This document shows positions 6,123 to 13,720 of a stretch of DNA of 23,335 bases, piece after piece. A model generated the notes under the pieces. That model had not been told where the DNA came from. It worked only from the letters and a program-made list of their open reading frames with translations, and searched no databases. A program made the translations under genes and the position numbers. Positions within the stretch are counted from its first letter, which is position 1, and each line of letters opens with the position of its first letter. This DNA is from JAVVRI01 sp036654795. GTDB lineage: Bacteria > Bacteroidota > Bacteroidia > Bacteroidales > Tannerellaceae. The DNA is taken from assembly GCA_036654795.1 (NCBI GenBank), contig JAVVRI010000019.1:1-23335 (forward strand), read 5' to 3'.

Positions 6123-9100
6123 ATGAAACAATTATTATACACAGCGATACATCGGCGAGGTCTGGTGTTCGTGCTATTCTTGTTTATGGCCGTCCTGGGG
6201 TATTATGCTTGGACGAAGCTAGCTATTGATGCGTATCCCGACATTGCCGACACGACCGTACAAGTCGTTACGCAAGTGCCCGGTTTGGCTGCCGAGGAGA
6301 TTGAGCAGCAGATTAGTATTCCTATCGAACGGGCGATGAACGGTCTGCCCGGACTGAGCGTGATGCGTAGTAAAAACACCTTTGGCCTCTCCACGGTGGT
6401 GCTGGTCTTCGACGATGGGGTGGAGGATTATTGGGCGCGTCAGCGGGTACAGGAGCGGCTGATTGATGTGGAGCTGCCTTACAGCGCAGTGCCTGGCCTG
6501 AATCCTCTGACGTCTCCTACCGGAGAAATCTTTCGGTATGTGTTGGAGAGCGACCACCTCGACCTACGCGAACTGACGGATTTGCATAAATGGGTGATCA
6601 TCCCCCGCCTCAAACAGGTGACGGGTGTAGCGGATGTAAGCAACTTTGGCGGCATCACGACCCAGTATCAGATAGAAGTAGACCCGCACAAGCTGGAACA
6701 ATATGACATCAGCCTGGCCGACATCACCGAAAAGGTGGAGAAAAATAACGTCAATGCCGGTGGCAGCATGCTGACACGTGGCGACCTGAGCTACGTCATT
6801 CGCGGCATTGGTCTGGTAAAAGACTTGGACGACTTGGGGCGTATCGTAATCAAGACGGTGAACGGTGTACCGGTCTACCTCAACGACCTTGGCAAATTGA
6901 AGTATGGTAGCTTGGAGCGCAAAGGTGTGCTTGGCTTCACCGACCACTTGCGCGACTATTCGGACGGTGTGGAGGGCATCGTCCAGCTGTTGCGTGGCGA
7001 GAACCCTTCGATGGTACTGACCGATGTGCATGCGGCTGTCGACGAGCTAAACACGAATATCCTGCCCGAAGGTACCCGCATCCATCCCTTTATGGACCGG
7101 ACGGAGCTGGTCAACACAACGCTGAGCACCGTTTCGCACACCCTTTTTGAAGGTATGGTGCTGGTGGTACTGGTGCTGATCCTCTTTCTGGGCAGTTGGC
7201 GCGGGGCGTTGCTTGTGGCACTGACCATACCGCTTTCGCTGCTGATTGCCTTTATCTTGATGCACACAACGAATATTCCTGCCAATCTGCTTTCGTTGGG
7301 CGCCATCGACTTTGGTATCTTGGTGGACGGCGCCATTGTGATGATGGAGACGATCCTTAAAAAGCGGGAACGCCATCCGGACGAGCTGTTGACGGAGGAG
7401 TCTATCCTTCATCGCACCACGGAGGTAGCCCGCCCGATCCTTTTCTCTACGCTGATTATCATTACGGCCTACTTGCCGCTCTTTGCTTTCGAGCATATTG
7501 AGAAGAAACTATTTACCCCAATGGCCTACACGGTGGGCTACGCTTTGCTGGGTGCGCTTGCCGTGGCGCTCTTCCTGATACCCGGACTGGCCTATTATGC
7601 GTACCGGAAGCCGCGAAAGATCTATCATAACCGTTGGTTGGAGAAGCTGGCTACGGGCTATCATAACCAGACGGTGCGTCTCATTGGGCATCCCCGTCGG
7701 ATGATGATACCACTTGGGGTGATCCTCGTCTTGGCGGGTGTGCTGAGTTATACGGTGGGTAAGGACTTCCTGCCGCCACTGGACGAAGGCTCTGTCTGGA
7801 TACAGGTGCAATTGCCTCCGGGCGTTTCTATCGACAAGTCGAAAGAGATGGCTGCCGAGATGCGCCGTACGCTCAAAACATTCGACGAAGTGTCTTACGT
7901 AATGACCCAAGTAGGTCGTGACGATGAGGGGGCAGAGGCCTTCTCGCTCTCCCATGTGGAGTGTGGCGTAGGTCTGAAACCCTATAATACATGGAAAGGT
8001 GGCAAGACGAAGGCGGATCTGATTGAGGAGATGTCCGCACGCCTATCCACGATGCCCGGTTACTCCGTCGGCTTCTCTCAGCCCATTATTGACATGGTGA
8101 TGGATCAGATTGCCGGTACACACAGCGACTTGGCACTTAAAATCTATGGCGACGATGTGGCGGAAACGCGACACATAGCCGAACAGGTGGTCGGCGTGTT
8201 GAAAGATATACCCGGTGCCGCCGATGTGGCCGTGGAGCAGGAGCCCCCTTTGCCCCAGTTACAGATCATTGCCAACCGTGACCGGATCGCACAATACGGA
8301 CTGAATGTCTCTGATGTGGCGGATCTGATCGAGTTGGCCATTGGTGGTGCTTCTATCTCGCAGATCTTTGTGGGTAGCAAGAGTTACGACGTGATCTGTC
8401 GCTTCGACGATGCCAGCCGCAATTCGCCGGAGCGGATTGGCTCATTGCTGCTAACGACGGGTTCGGGCACGAAGATCCCCCTCTCGCAAGTAGCAGATGT
8501 ACGGATGACGACTGGCGCCAGTACCATCACACGGGAGATGAATAAGCGTTACGTCATGGTGCGCCTCAACCTCCGCGGGGCGGATTTGACCACCTTCCTC
8601 ACCGAAGCGAACCGGAAGATAGAGCAGGGGGTGACGTATCCCCACGAAACGATCCAACTGAAATGGGCTGGCCAGTTCGAGAATCAGCACCGTGCCTATA
8701 ACCGCTTGGCTGCCGTTGTGCCGCTTGCGCTCGGCATTATGTTGTTGCTGCTCTTTGCTGCGTGTGGCAAGTTTCGTCAGGCGGCGCTGATGATGGGCGT
8801 TGTGCCGCTGGCACTCTTTGGCGGTATGCTGGCGCTGAACGTACGGGGGATGACGCTGAACGTCTCTTCTGCCGTTGGCTTTATTGCCCTGATCGGGGTG
8901 GCTATCCAGAATGGGGTCATTATGATTTCGCACATCAACAACCTGCGTAAGCGGGGGTATGAGCTGAAGGATGCTGTCATAACCGGTACGCGCCATCGTT
9001 TTCGTCCGGTACTGATGACGGCAACGGTGGCGGTACTCGGTCTGCTGCCCGCTTCGCTCAGTACGGGGATCGGGTCGGATGTGCAACGTCCGCTGGCTAC

Positions 9101-9245
9101 TGTCATTGTGTACGGACTGCTGTTTGCTACGGTCATTACCCTCTATGCCCTGCCCACGCTCTATTATATGATTGAGCGTCGCTACGAAGGGAAAGAGGTT
9201 GATGCGGAAGATACAAATACAATCACTCAAATACAATCTAAATAA
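6123..9245 (+). CDS. Heavy-metal RND efflux pump (CzcA-like)
   Basis: A 1040-residue inner-membrane proton-antiporter of normal RND length, with the twofold layout: TM1 near 14-31, a large periplasmic loop to about 335, TM2-6 at about 340-490, TM7 near 527-545, a second loop, and TM8-12 from about 870 on. The proton-relay segment in TM4 reads DFGILVDGAIVMMET (396-410), with D396, D402 and E409. This DFG-xxx-DGA form is the signature of the divalent-cation (Co, Zn, Cd, Ni) branch of the heavy-metal efflux family, whereas Cu/Ag pumps of the CusA branch carry a DAA-type motif, so a divalent metal is the likelier substrate. The usual Asn after the Glu is Thr here. The adaptor gene is 9 bases upstream and the channel gene 10 bases downstream. 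Confidence 0.92.
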   Translation: MKQLLYTAIHRRGLVFVLFLFMAVLGYYAWTKLAIDAYPDIADTTVQVVTQVPGLAAEEIEQQISIPIERAMNGLPGLSVMRSKNTFGLSTVVLVFDDGVEDYWARQRVQERLIDVELPYSAVPGLNPLTSPTGEIFRYVLESDHLDLRELTDLHKWVIIPRLKQVTGVADVSNFGGITTQYQIEVDPHKLEQYDISLADITEKVEKNNVNAGGSMLTRGDLSYVIRGIGLVKDLDDLGRIVIKTVNGVPVYLNDLGKLKYGSLERKGVLGFTDHLRDYSDGVEGIVQLLRGENPSMVLTDVHAAVDELNTNILPEGTRIHPFMDRTELVNTTLSTVSHTLFEGMVLVVLVLILFLGSWRGALLVALTIPLSLLIAFILMHTTNIPANLLSLGAIDFGILVDGAIVMMETILKKRERHPDELLTEESILHRTTEVARPILFSTLIIITAYLPLFAFEHIEKKLFTPMAYTVGYALLGALAVALFLIPGLAYYAYRKPRKIYHNRWLEKLATGYHNQTVRLIGHPRRMMIPLGVILVLAGVLSYTVGKDFLPPLDEGSVWIQVQLPPGVSIDKSKEMAAEMRRTLKTFDEVSYVMTQVGRDDEGAEAFSLSHVECGVGLKPYNTWKGGKTKADLIEEMSARLSTMPGYSVGFSQPIIDMVMDQIAGTHSDLALKIYGDDVAETRHIAEQVVGVLKDIPGAADVAVEQEPPLPQLQIIANRDRIAQYGLNVSDVADLIELAIGGASISQIFVGSKSYDVICRFDDASRNSPERIGSLLLTTGSGTKIPLSQVADVRMTTGASTITREMNKRYVMVRLNLRGADLTTFLTEANRKIEQGVTYPHETIQLKWAGQFENQHRAYNRLAAVVPLALGIMLLLLFAACGKFRQAALMMGVVPLALFGGMLALNVRGMTLNVSSAVGFIALIGVAIQNGVIMISHINNLRKRGYELKDAVITGTRHRFRPVLMTATVAVLGLLPASLSTGIGSDVQRPLATVIVYGLLFATVITLYALPTLYYMIERRYEGKEVDAEDTNTITQIQSK

Positions 9246-9255
9246 ACAGAATAAG

Positions 9256-10524
9256 ATGTCAATCAAACAATATATAGGGATACTCTCCCTCCTCTTCCTA
9301 ACCGGAGGAGGGCTGTCGGCGCAAGAGTTGGTGCCGCTCACTTATCGTCACTATATGGAGCGGGTCACGGAGGGTAACCTTTCCTATGCCGCCGAACGGC
9401 TGAACCTCCCGATAGCTGAAGCGGAGCTGACAGCAGCCAAAGTGTTCAACGATCCCAACCTCTCCGTCTCCTACTCCAATAACGAAGAGCATCGTTTGCA
9501 GATGGGCGAGGGGCTCGAAGTGGAACTAAGCAAAACGTTCACCTTTGGTAAACGAAGTGCCGGTATTGCGTTGGCACGAAGCGAAGGGGCGTTGACGCGC
9601 GCTTTGTTGGAGGATTACTTTCGCAACCTTCGCGCCGAAGCCACGTTGGCCTATCTCGAAGCGTTGAAGCAAAACGAACTGTATAAAGTGAAACAGAATG
9701 CGTACGAGAATATCTGTACGTTGGCCAAGAGTGACAGCATCCGTTTCCGACTCGGCAAGATTATGGAGGTAGACGCCACGCAAAGTCGCCTAGAGGCTGG
9801 CATCATCGGTAACGAATTGCTGCAAGCCGAGACAGAGTTACGTAGCGCTTTTGTCAACCTCAGCCTGCTGACCGGATCGGCTACGCAAGATAGCCTTTAC
9901 CAACCCCTTGCCACCCTTCGCATACCGGCACGTCCCTTTGTACTCGCCGATCTCATCGCTTCTGCAACGACGAATCGTACCGACCTTGTCGCCGCCCTTC
10001 GTAATCGGGAGGTAGCTGCCCGTGCGTTGACGGTGGCTCGCCGGGAACGAAATACGGACGTAGATCTCTCACTGGCCGTTGCCCATAACACGCGTGTGCA
10101 TAACGAAGAGGCACCCGCGCCGCCCTTTACGGGCGTAACGGCAGGCATTGCCATACCGCTTCGCTTCTCTAACTTCAACAAAGGAGCTGTGCGCGCTGCG
10201 CGCTATCGTGAGCAGCAGGCTGAGACGCAATACCGTCAGGCTTTGTTGCAAGTGGAGGTAGAGGTGATGCAGGCTTTTCGCACTTATCAGTCCCTCAGCG
10301 AACAGGTCAGGCGTTACGAAGACGGCCTACTCAGCAAGGCGCGCGAAGTGCTGGACGGTAAAACCTATAGCTACAACCGGGGCGAAGTCTCCCTGCTCGA
10401 AGTGCTGGATGCGCAACGTACCTACGACGGCGTGCAGTCCCAATACATCGAAACCCTCTTTAGCCACAGTGCTGCGCTGGTGGAATTAGAGAAAAGTGCC
10501 GGTATTTGGGATCTGGAATTGTAG
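9256..10524 (+). CDS. TolC-family outer-membrane efflux channel
   Basis: A 422-residue protein with a signal peptide (residues 1-22, ending GLSA before QELV) and two long helical repeats rich in Ala, Glu, Arg and Leu, as in outer-membrane efflux proteins. Near the end YNRGEVSLLEVLDAQRTYDG is the typical signature of the second repeat; an earlier FRLGKIMEVDATQSRLE stretch is its counterpart in the first. It should form the trimeric exit duct for the adjacent RND pump. The frame is open from 9172 inside the pump gene, but the ATG at 9256 starts a good signal peptide and gives 10-base spacing, so I chose it. No terminator is obvious after it. Confidence 0.9.
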   Translation: MSIKQYIGILSLLFLTGGGLSAQELVPLTYRHYMERVTEGNLSYAAERLNLPIAEAELTAAKVFNDPNLSVSYSNNEEHRLQMGEGLEVELSKTFTFGKRSAGIALARSEGALTRALLEDYFRNLRAEATLAYLEALKQNELYKVKQNAYENICTLAKSDSIRFRLGKIMEVDATQSRLEAGIIGNELLQAETELRSAFVNLSLLTGSATQDSLYQPLATLRIPARPFVLADLIASATTNRTDLVAALRNREVAARALTVARRERNTDVDLSLAVAHNTRVHNEEAPAPPFTGVTAGIAIPLRFSNFNKGAVRAARYREQQAETQYRQALLQVEVEVMQAFRTYQSLSEQVRRYEDGLLSKAREVLDGKTYSYNRGEVSLLEVLDAQRTYDGVQSQYIETLFSHSAALVELEKSAGIWDLEL

Positions 10525-10543
10525 GTTATTGCCTTTATTTCTC

Positions 10544-10551
10544 TATATTTG
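10544..10551 (+). promoter_or_regulatory. -7 element of the EFR1-type gene
   Basis: TATATTTG is a full TAnnTTTG match 26 bases before the ATG at 10578, with a partial TTG about 20 bases further up. It suggests the gene is transcribed separately from the efflux operon. Confidence 0.5.
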
Positions 10552-10577
10552 TCGATAGAACTAAAATATAAAGTAAG

Positions 10578-11366
10578 ATGATATTCTATTTTACCGGAAC
10601 AGGAAATTCGCTATCGGTAGCGAAGGCGCTGGGCGCATTGCTGGACGAATCTTTAATCTCCATTGCGGAGGCATTGCGTGGTGATGCCGAAACATTAACT
10701 TATCCGCTTCGGCCGGAGGAGCGGGTACTTTTTGTTTTCCCCATCCATTCATGGGGGCCGGCGGTGTTGATGCTGCGGTTTATCGAGCGCTTACGGCTTA
10801 GTGGCTATCAAGGGCAATCCGTTTATTCGGTCTGTACTTGTGGTGATGACTGCGGTTACGCGAACGCAAAGATGCGCAAAGCACTGCTCAAGCGGGGTTT
10901 GACGCTGACATATAGCTTCTCTGTACAGATGCCGAACAATTACATCCTCCTGCCCGGCTTTGATGTGGACGCGCCGGAAGTGGAACGTCGGAAGTTGGAG
11001 CAAGCCCCCGTCCGTGTAGCTGCTATTGTGGAGGCCATCCGTAGTGGAAAGGCAGCTGTTGAGTTATATCATCCCGGCAGCCTGGCTTCGCTGAAAAGCG
11101 GATTGATCTATCCTCTTTTTGTCCACTTTGCCATGCGAAGCAAGTCTTTCCGCGTAACCAGTAGTTGTACTTCGTGCGGTGTTTGCGCCAAGCTGTGCCC
11201 CACGGGTACGATCACCCTATCCGAGAAGAAGCTGCCCGTTTGGGCGGCTGAAGGCTGCGTGCAATGCCTAGCCTGCATCCATCGTTGCCCGGTGCGAGCC
11301 ATTGAGTATGGCACGGTTTCGGAAAAGAAAGGACGTTATTCCTATGCTCGACGTATAAATCAATAA
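10578..11366 (+). CDS. EFR1-family flavodoxin-ferredoxin fusion protein
   Basis: A 262-residue cytoplasmic redox protein. The first part is flavodoxin-like: FYFTGTGNSLSVAK (3-16) is the FMN phosphate-binding loop and VFPIHSWGPA (53-62) the second FMN contact. The end carries two 4Fe-4S clusters of the bacterial ferredoxin type, C197, C200, C203, C207 and C227, C230, C233, C237, each motif closing in CP. It probably moves electrons between a flavin and iron-sulfur partners; the physiological partner is unknown. Such fusions are common in anaerobes. Neighbours give no clue, and its own promoter-like site argues against being part of the efflux operon. Confidence 0.85.
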   Translation: MIFYFTGTGNSLSVAKALGALLDESLISIAEALRGDAETLTYPLRPEERVLFVFPIHSWGPAVLMLRFIERLRLSGYQGQSVYSVCTCGDDCGYANAKMRKALLKRGLTLTYSFSVQMPNNYILLPGFDVDAPEVERRKLEQAPVRVAAIVEAIRSGKAAVELYHPGSLASLKSGLIYPLFVHFAMRSKSFRVTSSCTSCGVCAKLCPTGTITLSEKKLPVWAAEGCVQCLACIHRCPVRAIEYGTVSEKKGRYSYARRINQ

Positions 11367-11418
11367 TAAGTAGTGAGAAATATATTAGATATTCCTTTTT
11401 TATATAAATCAATTTAAT

Positions 11419-11426
11419 TAACTTTG
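11419..11426 (+). promoter_or_regulatory. -7 element of the HU-like gene
   Basis: TAACTTTG matches TAnnTTTG and has a T run (about 11395-11400) near the -33 position. It implies an untranslated leader of about 70 bases before the ATG at 11504, longer than its neighbours; I see no stable structure in it. Confidence 0.5.
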
Positions 11427-11503
11427 TATAAGTGTTATAGAGGGTTTTAGGTGTTGCTGAAATCGCTTTTGTTAAATGCCAATAAACTTAATGTTATTTT
11501 ATA

Positions 11504-11839
11504 ATGAATAAACTTGAATTTGTGAGAGAACTTTCCTCTCGTAGTGGCCTTAATGTACATGAGACCTATCGGATTGTCAATCTGTTTCAGACGATTGTAA
11601 TGGAACGCATGACAATGAGGGAAGATTTAAAGTTGCAAGGTTTTGGAACTTTTTCACCCCGTGATCAGAGCGAGCGCTTAGTGCGTAACCCCAAGACAGG
11701 TGCTCCTGTAGTCTTTAAACCGCGTACGATTGTTCACTTTAAAACCGGAAAGTATTTGTTGGATAGCATAAATGGAGTGCAACCAACGGCGGAGCCCGAT
11801 GCCGTGGAGCCTAATGATGTTACGGAAGAAACGAAATAA
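11504..11839 (+). CDS. HU/IHF-family DNA-binding protein with tail
   Basis: A 111-residue nucleoid-type protein. Two amino-terminal helices are followed by the GFGTF turn (residues 47-51) and the DNA-embracing beta arm, with VRNPKTGAPV at 60-69 matching the RNPxTG tip that inserts its proline in the minor groove. The last helix ends near residue 90. Beyond it lies a tail of about 20 residues (AEPDAVEPNDVTEETK) that is acidic and probably disordered; standard HU is about 90 residues. It would bind and bend DNA as a dimer. It stands alone with its own promoter-like site and a long leader. Whether it is a general chromosome protein or a specialised paralogue cannot be told. Confidence 0.88.
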   Translation: MNKLEFVRELSSRSGLNVHETYRIVNLFQTIVMERMTMREDLKLQGFGTFSPRDQSERLVRNPKTGAPVVFKPRTIVHFKTGKYLLDSINGVQPTAEPDAVEPNDVTEETK

Positions 11840-11876
11840 TCTAAAGAATAAGCACTACACTTTCTAAATTAATCTG

Positions 11877-11884
11877 TACTTTTG
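11877..11884 (+). promoter_or_regulatory. -7 element of the threonine aldolase gene
   Basis: TACTTTTG matches TAnnTTTG and lies 20 bases before the ATG at 11905, with a predicted start near 11891. Confidence 0.5.
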
Positions 11885-11904
11885 GCTCAAAATTATAGAA
11901 GAAA

Positions 11905-12930
11905 ATGAGAAGTTTTGCAAGTGACAACAATTCGGGTGTACATCCATCTATACTGGATGCGGTATTAAAAGCAAATGACAATCATGCAGTAGGATATGGC
12001 GATGATCCTTGGACGGAAGCGGCAGCCAATAAAATAAAAGAAGTCTTTGGCGGAGTTGCCGATTCATTCTTTGTGTTTAACGGAACCGGTGCAAATTCGG
12101 TAGCTTTGCAGTCGATTACTCGTTCGTTTAATAGTATTATATGTGCTGAGACGGCACATATAAATGTAGATGAATGCGGCGCTCCGGGACGTATGACAGG
12201 TTGTGCGTTGGTAACTATTCCTACTACGGACGGTAAGTTGACGCCGGAGCTGATCAGGCCACATCTGCATAACTTCGGCATTTGCCATCATTCGCAACCC
12301 GGAGCGGTGTATATTTCGCAAGTATCCGAACTGGGAACGATCTATACAATTGCCGAAGTAAAGGCAATAGCTGATTTGCTACATGCACACGGTATGTACC
12401 TGCACATGGATGGTGCCCGGCTCGCTAATGCCTGCGCTTACCTGAACTGTACGATGAAGGAGCTGACGGTAGATGCCGGCGTAGACATTCTTAGTTTTGG
12501 TGGTACAAAGAATGGTATGATGATGGGGGAAGCTGTCATCTCTTTCCGTCCTGAAATAACTCGTAACGTACAATACTTCCGCAAACAATCCGCACAGCTA
12601 GCCTCAAAATTGCGTTATCTTTCGGCACAATTTATCCCCTATCTGGAGAATAATCTTTGGCTTGAAAACGCAACCAAAGCAAATAACCGCGCCTTGCAAC
12701 TGGCTGAAATATTGAAACAATACTCGCAAATACACTTCACGCAACGAATCCAGTCGAACCAGCTCTTTTTCACTATGCCGATCGGGGCAGCGCGCGAACT
12801 ATTGAAGAAGTATTTCTTTTATTTCTGGAACGAGGAGACATCAGAAGTCCGCTTTGTTACCTCCTGGGACACGACAGACGAGGACATTGCTTGTCTGAAA
12901 CAAACACTGGAAGAAGTATTGAGCAAATAA
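11905..12930 (+). CDS. Low-specificity L-threonine aldolase
   Basis: A 341-residue PLP enzyme of fold type I, the usual length for bacterial threonine aldolases (LtaE class). It opens with the family's FASDNNSGVHP (residues 4-14). H85 in AETAHIN stacks on the cofactor, D169 and R172 lie in HMDGARLANA, and K202 in SFGGTKNGMMMG is the Schiff-base lysine. It splits L-threonine or allo-threonine into glycine and acetaldehyde and can act on other beta-hydroxy amino acids. The related tyrosine phenol-lyase and tryptophanase are longer, so I favour the aldolase. It appears to be transcribed alone; the 157 bases that follow hold only the next promoter-like site. Confidence 0.9.
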   Translation: MRSFASDNNSGVHPSILDAVLKANDNHAVGYGDDPWTEAAANKIKEVFGGVADSFFVFNGTGANSVALQSITRSFNSIICAETAHINVDECGAPGRMTGCALVTIPTTDGKLTPELIRPHLHNFGICHHSQPGAVYISQVSELGTIYTIAEVKAIADLLHAHGMYLHMDGARLANACAYLNCTMKELTVDAGVDILSFGGTKNGMMMGEAVISFRPEITRNVQYFRKQSAQLASKLRYLSAQFIPYLENNLWLENATKANNRALQLAEILKQYSQIHFTQRIQSNQLFFTMPIGAARELLKKYFFYFWNEETSEVRFVTSWDTTDEDIACLKQTLEEVLSK

Positions 12931-13057
12931 TAGAACCAACCTCAACAACCGTCTAGTACGTAATGAATGGGGGCAATAGAACGTTAAAAATAATCAGTAA
13001 GAGGAGAGGGATGTATGGAATTTTGCTGAAGCGCTCTATATAGTCAATTAAAATGCG

Positions 13058-13065
13058 TAAATTTG
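13058..13065 (+). promoter_or_regulatory. -7 element of the DUF4290-murA operon
   Basis: TAAATTTG matches TAnnTTTG, 22 bases before the ATG at 13088. It is the best candidate for the main promoter of the six-gene cluster running to rseP. Confidence 0.55.
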
Positions 13066-13087
13066 CCGTGTAAACAAAAAAAGAACA

Positions 13088-13720
13088 ATGAAATATAATA
13101 CAGAAGGTAAACGGTTAATCCTACCGGAATATGGTCGTAATATTCAGAATATGGTGGACTACTGCGTTGCCATTGAGGATCGCGAAGAACGTAAGCGTTG
13201 TGCAAACAGCATTATTAACATTATGGGAAATATGTTTCCTCACTTGCGGGACGTGAACGACTTTAAGCACATTCTGTGGGATCACTTGGCTATTATGGCC
13301 GACTTTAAGCTGGATATTGATTATCCGTACGAAATTATCAAGAAGGAAAATCTCTATGCCCGTCCGCCGCGCATCGTGTATAATATTAATCGTATTCGTT
13401 ATCGTCATTATGGTAAAACACTTGAACTGATGATCCGTAAGGCTACTGAGCTGGAGGAAGGCGGCGAAAAGACGCAGTTGATTCGTATGCTTGCCAATCA
13501 GATGAAGAAGTCTTTCCTTACTTGGAATAAAGAATCAGTGGATGACCGAAAGATTTTTAAAGATCTGGGCGAACTATCAGAAGGTCAAATTGTACTTTCT
13601 GAAGATGTGCATCGTCTGACTGAGAGTCGCGACATCTTGGCACGTAATATGCCGACAAACAATAATAGCAATAGCAACAGCAATAGTAATCGCAGAAACT
13701 TTACACGTAAAGGCCGATGA
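13088..13720 (+). CDS. DUF4290 protein of unknown function
   Basis: A 210-residue protein that I recognise as the Bacteroidetes-specific DUF4290 family; its function is unknown. It has no signal peptide or membrane segment and is mostly helical and highly charged (for example IEDREERKRCAN and ILWDHLAIMADFKLDIDYPY). The family core ends near residue 180. The tail, from residue 191, is an Asn/Ser run (alternating N and S, encoded by 13658-13690) followed by a basic end RRNFTRKGR, which looks like a flexible linker plus a nucleic-acid-binding patch. The last four bases overlap the murA start (ATGA), so the two are translationally coupled and probably needed in a fixed ratio. Position at the head of an envelope operon suggests, but does not show, a role in that process. 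Confidence 0.85.
   Translation: MKYNTEGKRLILPEYGRNIQNMVDYCVAIEDREERKRCANSIINIMGNMFPHLRDVNDFKHILWDHLAIMADFKLDIDYPYEIIKKENLYARPPRIVYNINRIRYRHYGKTLELMIRKATELEEGGEKTQLIRMLANQMKKSFLTWNKESVDDRKIFKDLGELSEGQIVLSEDVHRLTESRDILARNMPTNNNSNSNSNSNRRNFTRKGR

Noticed and set aside
8451..9341. Long minus-strand open frame of 296 codons opposite the efflux pump
   Set aside because: Low-complexity His/Arg/Gln composition typical of an antisense frame of a GC-richer gene; the plus-strand pump is unambiguous.
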